A DNA stretch of 64,000 nucleotides. Source: Sphingobacterium rhinopitheci (lineage in GTDB: Bacteria; Bacteroidota; Bacteroidia; Sphingobacteriales; Sphingobacteriaceae). Shown here in pieces: positions 1 through 9,068 of this stretch. The notes below the pieces were generated by a model. That model was given only the letters and a program-made list of their open reading frames with translations. It had not been told where the DNA came from and searched no databases. The stretch lies in NCBI RefSeq assembly GCF_022627575.1, contig NZ_JADEYQ010000004.1, positions 59,075 through 123,074 of the forward strand, written 5' to 3'. The number at the start of each line of letters is the position of its first letter. Within the stretch, counting starts at the first letter, position 1. The position numbers were made by a program, and so were the translations under genes.

Positions 1-100
1 AATTATAAGCCAGTTCTCAACAACAAGTGAGAGAAAATCTACAGGTAGATATCAATAGTTATCTAGCTAATAATTAGTTTTTCTATAATAAATAATAATT

Positions 101-445
101 ATGCATGAATTAAGCATTGTAAAAAACATATTTGATACGTTAATTGAAAATTATGGCGATAGAATTGTAGAAATAACAAAAATCGAAATTACCGCAGGCT
201 TATTATCAAATGTACAACCCATATTAATAAAAAATTCCTTTGCTGCCTTTATTGAAGAAAATTCAGAATACAAGAATATTGAACTAGAGGTTAAGGTTAA
301 CGAAATAGAAGCTTTTTGTGAAAAATGTAACAAAACTTTTATCGTGAAATACCACAAATTTGTTTGTGACAACTGTTCAACACCTTCATCGATTATCGTC
401 AAAGGAACGGAATTATATATTTCTCAAGTTTTTTTTATTGAATAA
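101..445 (+). CDS. hypA: HypA, hydrogenase/urease nickel metallochaperone
   Basis: This 114-residue protein starts with Met-His-Glu; His2 is the family's nickel ligand. Two CxxC pairs (Cys73/Cys76 and Cys89/Cys92) form the structural zinc site. HypA delivers nickel, together with the HypB GTPase, to the large subunit of [NiFe] hydrogenase and in some bacteria to urease. The length is typical. The hypB gene follows after 24 bases, so the two are probably co-transcribed. No hydrogenase or other hyp gene lies downstream, so the rest of the cluster, if present, lies upstream of the window. The assignment is firm; the client enzyme is inferred. Confidence 0.95.
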   Translation: MHELSIVKNIFDTLIENYGDRIVEITKIEITAGLLSNVQPILIKNSFAAFIEENSEYKNIELEVKVNEIEAFCEKCNKTFIVKYHKFVCDNCSTPSSIIVKGTELYISQVFFIE

Positions 446-469
446 GTAAAATTTAAAGGATAGATTATT

Positions 470-1183
470 ATGACAACGCAAAATCCAAAAAGCGCCGGTA
501 ACAGAGTAGGTTCTGTACAGTGTGAAAATACAACATTACATTTACTAAAAGCAAACGATTATGTCGCAAATGCTATTCGTGAGCGCTTAAAAGACATTTG
601 TGTAATTAATATATGCTCTTCTCCAGGATCAGGAAAAACTACCTTGTTGCAAGAAATAGGTAAACGTATTAGCGAGGACCTCAAAATATCTGTATTAGTA
701 GGTGATCCCGAGACAGAACGCGATGCTGTACGTATGCGAGAAGTAGGTATTGATGCCTTACAAATCGTAACAGGTGGCGTTTGCCATATTGAAGCGCAGA
801 TGATTTTACAAGCTTTAGATCATATTAACTTAGCGCATGTAGATTTATTAATTATCGAGAATGTAGGTAATCTACTTTGTCCTTCAGCTTTTGATTTGGG
901 AGAAGATTATCGTGTCACATTAATAGCGACAACAGAAGGTGATGATAAACCTAAGAAATATCCGCGTATGTTTTTGACGAGTGAATTGATGTTAATTTCA
1001 AAATCTGATTTGTTGCCTTATGTACCATTTTCTATTGAAGCGGTAACAAAAGATGCTAGAGAAGTAAATCCGAACTTAGAAGTGCAAACTATTAGTGCCT
1101 TAAATGGTGAGGGAATAGATGAATTTTGCCAATGGCTAAAAGAAAAAGTAGCTTTAAAGAAAGCGGCAGCTATAGAAAACTAA
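470..1183 (+). CDS. hypB: HypB, nickel-incorporation GTPase
   Basis: A 237-residue SIMIBI-class GTPase. The P-loop SSPGSGKTT is at residues 50-58. The metal-site motif GGVCHIEAQ carries Cys105 and His106, a further conserved Cys137 is in GNLLCP, and the base-recognition motif is SKSD near 177-180. There is no histidine-rich N-terminal stretch, so it should act in nickel insertion but not in bulk nickel storage. It works with HypA just upstream and is the last gene of this unit: a hairpin terminator follows at 1221-1250 and the next gene is convergent. Family membership is clear. Confidence 0.95.
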   Translation: MTTQNPKSAGNRVGSVQCENTTLHLLKANDYVANAIRERLKDICVINICSSPGSGKTTLLQEIGKRISEDLKISVLVGDPETERDAVRMREVGIDALQIVTGGVCHIEAQMILQALDHINLAHVDLLIIENVGNLLCPSAFDLGEDYRVTLIATTEGDDKPKKYPRMFLTSELMLISKSDLLPYVPFSIEAVTKDAREVNPNLEVQTISALNGEGIDEFCQWLKEKVALKKAAAIEN

Positions 1184-1220
1184 TACTTCAAAAAAGCCAT
1201 AGTCTTTTCAATATAACAGT

Positions 1221-1256
1221 AAGAGGCTGTCTCAAAAAAGGCAGCCTCTTATTTTT
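1221..1256. terminator. bidirectional terminator between hypB and topB
   Basis: A 9-bp stem (AAGAGGCTG / CAGCCTCTT) with an A-rich loop is followed by an A/T-rich run. It lies between two convergent genes, so it can end transcription on both strands. Confidence 0.8.
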
Positions 1257-1257
1257 A

Positions 1258-3369
1258 TCAAGCAATATTCACCTTAAAATCTTGAAATACTAAAGAAGCA
1301 TTTACAATCTGTCCATCTTTAGTTTTCACGCCTTTCAATTCGGAAGTTTTCCCTTTTTCGAGTAGGTTTTTCATTTCCTTTTCGTCTAAGAAAATACCAT
1401 TCAACGTACGCCATATTTTAAAATCACAACCACGAGCATAATGATCGCATTGCGCCAGCTTATCATAGAGGTGTATATTACCCGGGCCACATTTAGGGCA
1501 TTTTATTGTCCCTTTTTGTTGGGGTTTTACCTCCTCATGAGCAATAGAAATACGCAATTGTAATAGCTCTTTGGTTATTTTCGCTGTATAGTCTTTAATG
1601 TGCTTCATAAAGACATCATACGATACTTTATTGGCACGCATCTCCTCCAACTTCTGCTCCCATTTTCCCGTCAGGGTCACTTTAGCAATAGAACGATCTT
1701 TGACTAGATTATACACGGTCAACCCCTTTTCTGTAGGAATTAATTTTTTCTTTTCACGCTTAATATAATCACGTTGAAATAAAGTTTCGATAGTAGCTGC
1801 ACGTGTCGCAGGGGTTCCTAATCCACAATCCTTCATCGCTTGACGCATCTCCTCATCTTCAATCTCCTTGCCCGATGTTTCCATTGCTTTCAGCAAAGAG
1901 GCTTCCGTATGAATAGGCTTAGCTTTTGTAAAGCGCTCTGACAACTCCAAAGAAAGAATCTCTATAACTTCCTCCGCAGACAATTTTGGTAATTGCGCAT
2001 TCTCGTTGTCTTGATCATCGGTATTCTTATCCTCATCCGGAATTTCGATTTGATCGGATGACAATCGCCATCCATACTGACGGATTACGGTACCTTTGGC
2101 GATCAACTCCACTCCTTTTGCATCTATCGTAACCGTCGTTATATCCTTAAGGCATACCTCCGAGAAACTCTCAACCATACGCTTAGCAATCATATTATAA
2201 ATATTCTGCTGTTCCTTAAGCATAGCTCCAGGTTTCTCATCTGTCACCAATAAGGCATGGTGATCTGTTACTTTCTTTTCATCGACTGATCGTTTATTAA
2301 GCTTCGCTCCAATCAAATTTTTGGAGATTGCCGCAATACCTTCATCCGCAGTATCTGCCAAATGTTGAAATAGAGATTCTATTTGTTCAAATACATCCTC
2401 ACCGATATATCGAGAACCAGTACGTGGATAAGTAATTACTTTTTTCTCGTAAAGCGTCTGCGCAATATTTAAAGTTTGATCTGCCGAATAACCATACTTC
2501 TTATTGGCATCCTGTTGCAAAGAAGTCAAATCAAACAATAATGGTGGTTGCTCTTTAGTTTCTTTAGCTTCTACTTTTACCACCTTAACTTCAGCACCAA
2601 CTGCTAATTTAGCAATTGCTTCTTGCGCCTCTTCCTTTTTTTCTATTTTATCAGAAGTAGCTTTAAAAGAGATATTCGCTTTCTCAAAACCTGCTTGAAT
2701 TTTATAAAAGGTCTGTGGTTTGAAATCTTTATTCTCTACGTAACGCGAACATATCATGGCTAAAGTAGGCGTCTGAACACGCCCTAATGACAACAAACCG
2801 CGGTTGCCTGCCGCTAAAGTAATGGCTTGTGTAGCATTGATCCCTATCAACCAATCCGATTCTGAGCGTGATCGTGCCGACTGATACAAGCTATCATATT
2901 CAGCACCATCTTTCAAATTCTCAAAACCTTGTTTGATCGCTTTATCCGTTTGTGAAGAGATCCACAGACGCTTGAAGGGTACTTTAGAGCCCAAATAATA
3001 GTAAATATTACGAAAGATTAATTCTCCCTCGCGCCCAGCATCCGTCGCTACAATAATTTCCTCAGCCTGATCCAACAGTCTCTTTATAATATTGACCTGC
3101 TTCAATGCCCCAGCATCATCCATCTGCTTGCCATCTTTTCGGATTTTTTTTACTTCCAAAGTAAATTGCGTAGGAATTATAGGCAAATTAGATATAGACC
3201 ATGTATTGTAGCCATAAGCTTGAGGAGTACACAATTGTACTAGATGGCCAAAAGCATAGGTAAATGCATAACCATTACCTTCGATGTATCCGTCTTTCAC
3301 ATCCTTGGCCCCCATCACACGTGCCAAATCTCTAGCTACCGAAGGTTTTTCCGCTATTACTACTTTCAT
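1258..3369 (-). CDS. topB: DNA topoisomerase III (type IA)
   Basis: This 703-residue type IA topoisomerase relaxes and decatenates DNA by single-strand passage. The Toprim domain occupies about residues 1-135, with Glu7 and the DAGREGE motif around Asp110. The catalytic Tyr314 lies in ITYPRTGSRY. The C-terminus has a Cys-containing zinc-ribbon-like segment (KCPKCGPG near 623 and a later CDHYARGC). The length and order are normal for TopB, which is shorter than TopA. It lies 149 bases after dgt on the same strand; co-transcription is possible but not shown. Confidence 0.95.
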   Translation of the reverse strand: MKVVIAEKPSVARDLARVMGAKDVKDGYIEGNGYAFTYAFGHLVQLCTPQAYGYNTWSISNLPIIPTQFTLEVKKIRKDGKQMDDAGALKQVNIIKRLLDQAEEIIVATDAGREGELIFRNIYYYLGSKVPFKRLWISSQTDKAIKQGFENLKDGAEYDSLYQSARSRSESDWLIGINATQAITLAAGNRGLLSLGRVQTPTLAMICSRYVENKDFKPQTFYKIQAGFEKANISFKATSDKIEKKEEAQEAIAKLAVGAEVKVVKVEAKETKEQPPLLFDLTSLQQDANKKYGYSADQTLNIAQTLYEKKVITYPRTGSRYIGEDVFEQIESLFQHLADTADEGIAAISKNLIGAKLNKRSVDEKKVTDHHALLVTDEKPGAMLKEQQNIYNMIAKRMVESFSEVCLKDITTVTIDAKGVELIAKGTVIRQYGWRLSSDQIEIPDEDKNTDDQDNENAQLPKLSAEEVIEILSLELSERFTKAKPIHTEASLLKAMETSGKEIEDEEMRQAMKDCGLGTPATRAATIETLFQRDYIKREKKKLIPTEKGLTVYNLVKDRSIAKVTLTGKWEQKLEEMRANKVSYDVFMKHIKDYTAKITKELLQLRISIAHEEVKPQQKGTIKCPKCGPGNIHLYDKLAQCDHYARGCDFKIWRTLNGIFLDEKEMKNLLEKGKTSELKGVKTKDGQIVNASLVFQDFKVNIA

Positions 3370-3518
3370 TTATATAATATTAGAGCTTATACATTAGGTG
3401 GAGATAATAAATGCGCGATATAAACATTACATTGCTCTCCCTTCGCTTTAAATGTGTTAAAATAAAATATTTAGAATTGGAGAAATTAGTTTTAACCTCA
3501 AATTACCCATCCCTTCTA

Positions 3519-4865
3519 TTAATCTAATGAAGCTATTTCTATTCCTTTGATTTTACGATACAGATCAACAGCATATATATCTGTCATTCCGGATACAAAA
3601 TCTAAAACCGTTCTTATTTTTGAATAAGCATCTTCTTTATCGGTATGAAACTGAGTCGGAATCAATGCCACAAGCTTCTTGTCAAACATCGTCTTATTTG
3701 TTTTCAAATACGCAGGTACAAATTCTTCTAACAATGAATTCATCACACGATAACCTGCTATTTCAATCTGCACAACAGTACGTGCATTATAAATCTCTGC
3801 AACAGATATTTTAGAGATTACTTTCATCTGCTTTACAATATCTACATCCAGAGCATCAACCAATGATTTATTGAATGTACCTGCCATTATATCGTCTTGA
3901 TATTTGACAAAAGCTTCAGCACATCCATTGATCAATGTATTAATCGCTTTTGCTCTCAATAATTCTACTCGGCTTGCTTTTTCACTCAAACTATCTAATC
4001 GATTACGCAAATCCTCCCCACCACATAATGGTAATAAAAGATCTTCGACTTCTTTATAAGAAAGGATCTTTAGGTGATGAGCATCTTCCAAATCAATAAT
4101 ATTATAACAGATATCATCTGCAGCTTCTACCAAATAAACTAAAGGATGACGTAAATAACCATTGGGATTCTCGGGATCTTTCTTGATTCCTAATTCTTGC
4201 GCAATACGTTCAAAAGATTCCTTTTCCGGCTCAAAGAAGCCATATTTCTTACGGTGCAGAATACCTTTTACATGACCATCAATTGCCGCACATGGGTATT
4301 TTACAATAGAAGCCAATGTGGAGTATGTCAAGGCAAATCCTTTATCATCTTTTCCATTAAAAGCATGCGTCAAAATACGTAAAGCATTTGAATTCCCTTC
4401 AAAATGTGTTAAATCTGACCATTGCCTATCCGATACCAATTCACGATATTTCATTCCTTTTCCTTCGATAAAGAAAGAAGAAATAGCAGCCTCCCCAGAG
4501 TGACCAAATGCAGGATTACCCAAATCATGTGACAGACAAGCTGCCGAAATAATATTGCCTACCTCTTGTAGATAAGGAATATCTTCGTCAATATTAGGAT
4601 TTTGCTTCTTCATCAAATTATAAAAAAGCCTGCCCAGTGAACGACCTACGGAAGCTACCTCCAAACTGTGTGTCAATCTATTATGTACGAAAACAGCACC
4701 TGGCAACGGAAAAACCTGCGTTTTATTCTGTAAGCGACGGAATGGGGAAGAGAATATCAAACGGTCATAATCACGTTGAAATTCGGATCTAGCATCAAAT
4801 TGTTCATTAGGGATACGGTCTTCATACCCCCATCTCTTTGCAGATAAAAGTTGTTTCCAATTCAT
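3519..4865 (-). CDS. dgt: dGTP triphosphohydrolase (HD domain)
   Basis: This 448-residue protein splits dGTP to deoxyguanosine and triphosphate. The N-terminal substrate-binding stretch (RSEFQRDYDRL, PFRRLQNKTQVF) is followed by the HD-domain metal ligands His66 and His113-Asp114 in LSHDLGNPAFGHSGE. The DITDL-like metal motif appears as AADDICYNIIDLEDAHH in the second half. The length fits the Dgt family. A membrane protein gene lies 59 bases upstream on the same strand. The assignment is strong; the exact nucleotide preference of such enzymes varies. Confidence 0.92.
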   Translation of the reverse strand: MNWKQLLSAKRWGYEDRIPNEQFDARSEFQRDYDRLIFSSPFRRLQNKTQVFPLPGAVFVHNRLTHSLEVASVGRSLGRLFYNLMKKQNPNIDEDIPYLQEVGNIISAACLSHDLGNPAFGHSGEAAISSFFIEGKGMKYRELVSDRQWSDLTHFEGNSNALRILTHAFNGKDDKGFALTYSTLASIVKYPCAAIDGHVKGILHRKKYGFFEPEKESFERIAQELGIKKDPENPNGYLRHPLVYLVEAADDICYNIIDLEDAHHLKILSYKEVEDLLLPLCGGEDLRNRLDSLSEKASRVELLRAKAINTLINGCAEAFVKYQDDIMAGTFNKSLVDALDVDIVKQMKVISKISVAEIYNARTVVQIEIAGYRVMNSLLEEFVPAYLKTNKTMFDKKLVALIPTQFHTDKEDAYSKIRTVLDFVSGMTDIYAVDLYRKIKGIEIASLD

Positions 4866-4924
4866 TAATATCTAAGGATTTTTGCAAGGCAAATATACAG
4901 TTTAAGTCCTGAAATGAAGAGAAG

Positions 4925-5416
4925 TTAATCCTTGTTTGATTTAAAAAATCCCAACACCAAATTTAATAGACCAATAGTCTGAGCTACTAAAAACACCCAA
5001 AATAAGACACGATAAGCGTGATCTTTATCTATTACATTACTGTATTCACTTTTTATTTCGCCGATGGTATTATATCCTTGCGAATCGACTACTTCTTGTA
5101 AAGAAAAAATATTATTATCCCATAATATAACATTGATAACCAATAAAAAATATAATAATATATGTGCGATTACTAATGTTGGTGAATATAAAACCTTATA
5201 AAAAACAGCGTAAAAAATAGAAAAACAGAATCCTAAGCCTGCAATTAAATAAGCTATCAGCTTAGCTTCGATCAAATTAGAATTCCATGCAGCATTAATT
5301 AGAAAATAATGATGCTGATCTACACAAAAATAAGTGTAAACTAATAAAACCAGCGCTACAAGAGCGAACGTAATTGAGCTAGTAGTTTTCATAATGCTTA
5401 AAAATAATACTTTCAT
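4925..5416 (-). CDS. hypothetical four-helix membrane protein
   Basis: Up to 163 residues with about four hydrophobic segments (roughly residues 10-32, 48-70, 78-98 and 138-160), so it is an inner-membrane protein with small loops. I do not recognise the family and see no catalytic motif. The start is uncertain: Met9 (position 5392) gives a more usual beginning, MKTTSS, directly before the first helix. It is divergent from galM, so the two share a short promoter region, and it precedes dgt by 59 bases. Confidence 0.6.
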   Translation of the reverse strand: MKVLFLSIMKTTSSITFALVALVLLVYTYFCVDQHHYFLINAAWNSNLIEAKLIAYLIAGLGFCFSIFYAVFYKVLYSPTLVIAHILLYFLLVINVILWDNNIFSLQEVVDSQGYNTIGEIKSEYSNVIDKDHAYRVLFWVFLVAQTIGLLNLVLGFFKSNKD

Positions 5417-5477
5417 AACAACTTTTCATCATCTATTAGTTTTTTATTATTTTTATAAAAACTTGCTAATATATATT

Positions 5478-6536
5478 ATGACAATATACCAATTACCAAA
5501 TATGGATCTGTTCGAAAGTAAAATCGACGGAAAAAATTCTCATTTATTTGTACTTAAAAATCGTGCAGGTATGCAAATTGCACTCACTGACTACGGTGCA
5601 CGTTTAGTATCAGCCATGGTACCTAATAACAAAGGCGACTTAATCGATGTTGTATTAGGTTTTGACAGTATAGCAAAGTACTTGAATGCGAAGGAAAAAT
5701 ATCACGGTACAACCGTTGGTCGTGTTGGTAATAGAATAGCAAATGGAAAATTCACCTTGAATGAGGTTGAGTATAATCTAGCACAAAATAATGGCCCCAA
5801 CGCACTTCATGGTGGCCCGCATGGTTTTCACACCAAACTATGGGATAGACAGCGAAGTTCTACGAATAGAATTGATTTTTATTATGTTTCCGCAGATGGT
5901 GAAGAAGGTTACCCTGGTGAGGTAAAAGTCAATGTTAGCTACGAATTGACAAATAATAATGAAATAGTCATTAAATATAGAGCTACAACGGACAAAGACA
6001 GCATTTTGAATATGACCAATCACGCCTACTTCAATTTGAATGGTGAAGGCAAAGGTGATGTATTAAGTCACTACCTAAAGATTGAGGCGAACGAATATTT
6101 ACCAATCAATAGCAATCAAATACCACTGGGGCATATTGAACCTGTAGCAGGAACACCTTTTGATTTTACGAGTTCTAAAAAAATTATTACTAATCTAGAC
6201 CGTACTAATACGCAGATTCAAATTGCAAATGGCTTTGATCACTCTTTTGTTAACAACAATCCAATCAGCAAATCTGTAGCTCAGGTTTATGCTCCTGAAA
6301 CAGGAATTGAGCTTCAAGTATCTACCGATTTACCGACAATACACTTATATACAGGAAATTATCTATCTGATGACATAGGTAAATCAGGAAACAGATATAT
6401 CACAAATGGAGGGCTCTGTTTGGAGGCACAACATTATATCGACAGTCCAAATCAAGAATCATTTCCTAGCATAGTACTAAAAGCAGGAGAAGAATATACC
6501 GCAACTATTATCTACAAATTTGGCATCATTAAGTAA
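5478..6536 (+). CDS. galM: aldose 1-epimerase (galactose mutarotase)
   Basis: 352 residues from the chosen start. It interconverts alpha and beta anomers of galactose or glucose. Visible family motifs are LHGGPHGFH with the substrate-binding His, MTNHAYFNL with the catalytic acid His, and the C-terminal catalytic Glu in LCLEAQHY. The open frame extends 28 codons further upstream, but that part is hydrophobic, A/T-rich and overlaps the divergent gene, so ATG at 5478 is preferred. No signal peptide is seen, which suggests a cytoplasmic enzyme. The gene stands alone, ahead of a strong terminator at 6601-6638. Confidence 0.93.
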   Translation: MTIYQLPNMDLFESKIDGKNSHLFVLKNRAGMQIALTDYGARLVSAMVPNNKGDLIDVVLGFDSIAKYLNAKEKYHGTTVGRVGNRIANGKFTLNEVEYNLAQNNGPNALHGGPHGFHTKLWDRQRSSTNRIDFYYVSADGEEGYPGEVKVNVSYELTNNNEIVIKYRATTDKDSILNMTNHAYFNLNGEGKGDVLSHYLKIEANEYLPINSNQIPLGHIEPVAGTPFDFTSSKKIITNLDRTNTQIQIANGFDHSFVNNNPISKSVAQVYAPETGIELQVSTDLPTIHLYTGNYLSDDIGKSGNRYITNGGLCLEAQHYIDSPNQESFPSIVLKAGEEYTATIIYKFGIIK

Positions 6537-6600
6537 TAAACAAAAGCCGTTACTGGAATAAATTTAAAAAACAGAATTACCATTATAAGCATAATCCTTT

Positions 6601-6638
6601 AAAATAAGTCCTCAACTATAATATTGAGGACTTATTTT
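6601..6638. terminator. terminator downstream of galM
   Basis: A perfect 15-bp stem (6601-6615 with 6624-6638, core AAGTCCTCAA) and an 8-base loop, flanked by A and T runs on both sides. Confidence 0.85.
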
Positions 6639-6736
6639 ATGATACAAAACAAACATTTATTACTCAGTACAATCATTCTTTATTTGGTATCTTAGTACAA
6701 TTGATTTTTGATAAAAACAGCACTAAAATATACCTT

Positions 6737-7177
6737 ATGATCAGCAGCACTATTCGTAATATACTACGAATCATACTAGGCCTATTTATGATGCTTGCTG
6801 GCATTGGTCATCTTACATTTCAAAGAATAGAATTTCAAGCTCAAGTACCGATGTGGCTGCCGCAACATCCAATATTTGTAGATTTTGTAGTACTGGCATC
6901 TGGCGCAATAGAGATAGTATTCGGTCTTAGTTTAATTTTCTTAAAAAAATACAAACCACAAGTTGGAATGGCCTTAGCGCTATTTTTCATCATCATATTC
7001 CCAGGTAATATCTCGCAATATATGAATGGCATTGATGCTTTTGGCTTAGATACAGATCAAAAAAGAATGACCCGTTTATTCTTTCAGCCAGTATTAATCA
7101 TATGGGTACTATGGGCTACTAACTCGTTTAACTATTACTTTAACAAAAAGAAAAATAATGCAAAAAAACATATATGA
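6737..7177 (+). CDS. DoxX-like membrane protein
   Basis: 146 residues with four predicted membrane helices (about 8-28, 50-72, 75-95 and 110-132). The N-terminal pattern [16 protein letters not shown] and the later [12 protein letters not shown] are typical of the DoxX/DoxD-like superfamily, small quinone-linked or redox-linked membrane proteins of mostly unknown role. An upstream TTG at 6701 is open in frame, but ATG at 6737 places the first helix as in relatives. Its end overlaps the start of a glutathione peroxidase gene by 20 bases, so the two are translated together. That suggests a role in oxidative-stress protection. Confidence 0.8.
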   Translation: MISSTIRNILRIILGLFMMLAGIGHLTFQRIEFQAQVPMWLPQHPIFVDFVVLASGAIEIVFGLSLIFLKKYKPQVGMALALFFIIIFPGNISQYMNGIDAFGLDTDQKRMTRLFFQPVLIIWVLWATNSFNYYFNKKKNNAKKHI

Positions 7178-7643
7178 CTTTGACGCAACGCTTCTAAATG
7201 GAAAAACAATTAGCCTTAGTGAATTTAGAGGAAAAACAATTATTGTCACAAATACAGCTAGCAAATGTGGTCTTACCCCACAATATGAGGGATTAGAAAA
7301 TCTTTATCAAACGTACAAAGACAAAGGATTAGTAATTCTAGCTTTCCCATGCAATCAATTTGGAAATCAAGAAAATGGTAATTCCGAAGAAATTCAAGAA
7401 TTTTGTCAGGTAAACTATGGGGTTAGTTTTTTTATATTCGACAAAATTGAAGTCAATGGTGACAATGCACACCCCCTATTCAAATATCTCAAAGCTGCAC
7501 TTCCAGGTACTTTTGGAAATAGAATAAAATGGAACTTCACTAAATTTCTAATAGATAAAAATGGAAATCCTATAAAAAGGTTTGCTCCATTTACAAAACC
7601 TGAAAAAATAGAGCCATATATTCGAAAAATAATTGAATTATAA
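7158..7643 (+). CDS. glutathione peroxidase-family thiol peroxidase (Cys form)
   Basis: 161 residues with a thioredoxin fold. The peroxidatic Cys37 lies in NTASKCGLT, replacing the selenocysteine of animal enzymes. The catalytic Gln lies in [10 protein letters not shown] and the Trp in KWNFTKFL. Cys-type bacterial members usually use thioredoxin rather than glutathione, so peroxide reduction with thioredoxin as donor is likely. There is no signal peptide. It is coupled to the DoxX-like gene by a 20-base overlap. Confidence 0.93.
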   Translation: MQKNIYDFDATLLNGKTISLSEFRGKTIIVTNTASKCGLTPQYEGLENLYQTYKDKGLVILAFPCNQFGNQENGNSEEIQEFCQVNYGVSFFIFDKIEVNGDNAHPLFKYLKAALPGTFGNRIKWNFTKFLIDKNGNPIKRFAPFTKPEKIEPYIRKIIEL

Positions 7644-8256
7644 CAAACTATAAGCTATAGCTGATATAAATACGTATGCAAGAAAACTAAAGTTAATACT
7701 ATATGGTTCCCGTGAAGCTCCTTTGATGGTACATTGAGCTTTCAACTATGCATACCCTGATCAATAACTAAGATTTTAATCTACATATTTTACAAGACTA
7801 TTATCGCTTTAAGCGAGGTAACCTAAATATGCAATTTATTTTGATGTCATAAACTTTATGATTTCTGACAATACCAAAATATCTACTAAAAACTCCGGTA
7901 GGATCAGCTTTATCAATGCTAGAAACTGGCTTGAAATTTATTTACTATTGTACATATAGTCAGAATTCTTATCCAAGTCACACCTAACATTTTGAGATTG
8001 CTTATTGTTTCCTGATTATCTACAACATAGATAATCAGGAAACAGATTGTCTTTAAAAAATTCTCGAGCATTTTGAGCGATCTATCAGAATACTTACAAC
8101 AATAAGATATTTATAGTTTGTAATATATAAATCACAAACTAAAAATAATAGATCGACCGAAACGATTGATTTAAATTAACTACTTAAGAAAATAGATGCG
8201 TATATACACAATACTTAAATAGTGTCATAAATTAATAGCTTTATTTTATACTATAA
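7644..8256. other. gene-free stretch with a long perfect hairpin
   Basis: About 610 bases between the peroxidase and a convergent lipoprotein gene. No frame holds a convincing gene; the longest ATG frame (around 7858) is about 34 codons with no recognisable motif. The only clear structure is the 17-bp inverted repeat at 8006-8044. The sequence is A/T-rich and may be decayed coding DNA. Confidence 0.6.
8006..8044. repeat. perfect 17-bp inverted repeat with a 5-base loop
   Basis: The arms are 8006-8022 (TGTTTCCTGATTATCTA) and 8028-8044 with loop CAACA. The match is perfect. It is not followed by a strong T run on either strand, so it is not a typical terminator. It lies 363 bases after the peroxidase stop. 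Confidence 0.85.
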
Positions 8257-8940
8257 CTATTTTAGAGCATAATTGACTAAACCATAACTGACCTGATCTG
8301 ACTCAGCATACGTTGTTTTTTCAAAAATTATACCAATGCCTTTTGAAAGCCATGTTTCGTAAGTAATAACAGTTGTATAACTACTAATGCTATTTATTAT
8401 GGTTTTTTTGGTTTCAGTTTTAATAATGTCTTTATAATTTTTTCCATTAATAGTAACATTATCTACTTTATCCAAAATTTTACCCTCATTTATATGTTTC
8501 ACTGTTCCAGAGGAAACACCAGTTACATCTAATGTTATCTCATCTTTCCAAACTTGCCCGACATTTAAGTTTAAATTCATTGATATTAATGTACCTGCAG
8601 ATATTGTAATACCATTATGTGACATTACTCCATGTAAATCATAAAATATTCCATTTTCCTCTCTAAAACCATAAGTAAGATCATCATCTTCAATTCCTAT
8701 AGGTTTAAATTGAAAATAGGTTTTACCATCATGCACCAAAGTCTTATGAACAAAATAATCCATTTTGTCGGTATTATCTTCCGTGTTAACTAAGTCCCAT
8801 TGATTACCAATTTTTAAGGGCCAATACGAATTAGAAGATGGACCACCACTGTTTTCATCTGGACTTATATTGTCCGAGTCACTGCATGCAGTAAATACAC
8901 TAATAAGTAGTAATAAGAAATAACTTGAGTTTATTTTCAT
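8257..8940 (-). CDS. hypothetical lipoprotein
   Basis: 227 residues with a lipoprotein signal peptide: a basic start, a run of leucines and the lipobox FTAC with Cys19 as the expected lipidation site, followed by SDSDN. The acidic residues after the Cys fit surface-export lipoprotein signals of Bacteroidota. The mature part is rich in beta-type residues and repeats the pattern of hydrophilic turn and aromatic strand. I do not recognise a domain. It lies 128 bases downstream of a histidine kinase gene on the same strand; a link is possible but not supported by overlap. Confidence 0.75.
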   Translation of the reverse strand: MKINSSYFLLLLISVFTACSDSDNISPDENSGGPSSNSYWPLKIGNQWDLVNTEDNTDKMDYFVHKTLVHDGKTYFQFKPIGIEDDDLTYGFREENGIFYDLHGVMSHNGITISAGTLISMNLNLNVGQVWKDEITLDVTGVSSGTVKHINEGKILDKVDNVTINGKNYKDIIKTETKKTIINSISSYTTVITYETWLSKGIGIIFEKTTYAESDQVSYGLVNYALK

Positions 8941-9068
8941 AATTTATGTATATGTTGTACTATAAAAACGAATGAATTCTAAAAAGTGCTACTGTATAAG
9001 TTAATAATTTTACAATTTAATAACTGCTTCAAAGTAAAGACCACTTAGGTAGGAACTCTAAGGTAATA

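Noticed and set aside
1221..1256. Hairpin resembling an insertion-sequence end
   Set aside because: It is adequately explained as a bidirectional terminator between convergent genes.
7858..7962. Short ATG frame of about 34 codons in the gene-free stretch
   Set aside because: No signal peptide, helix or motif, and no ribosome-binding or promoter context.
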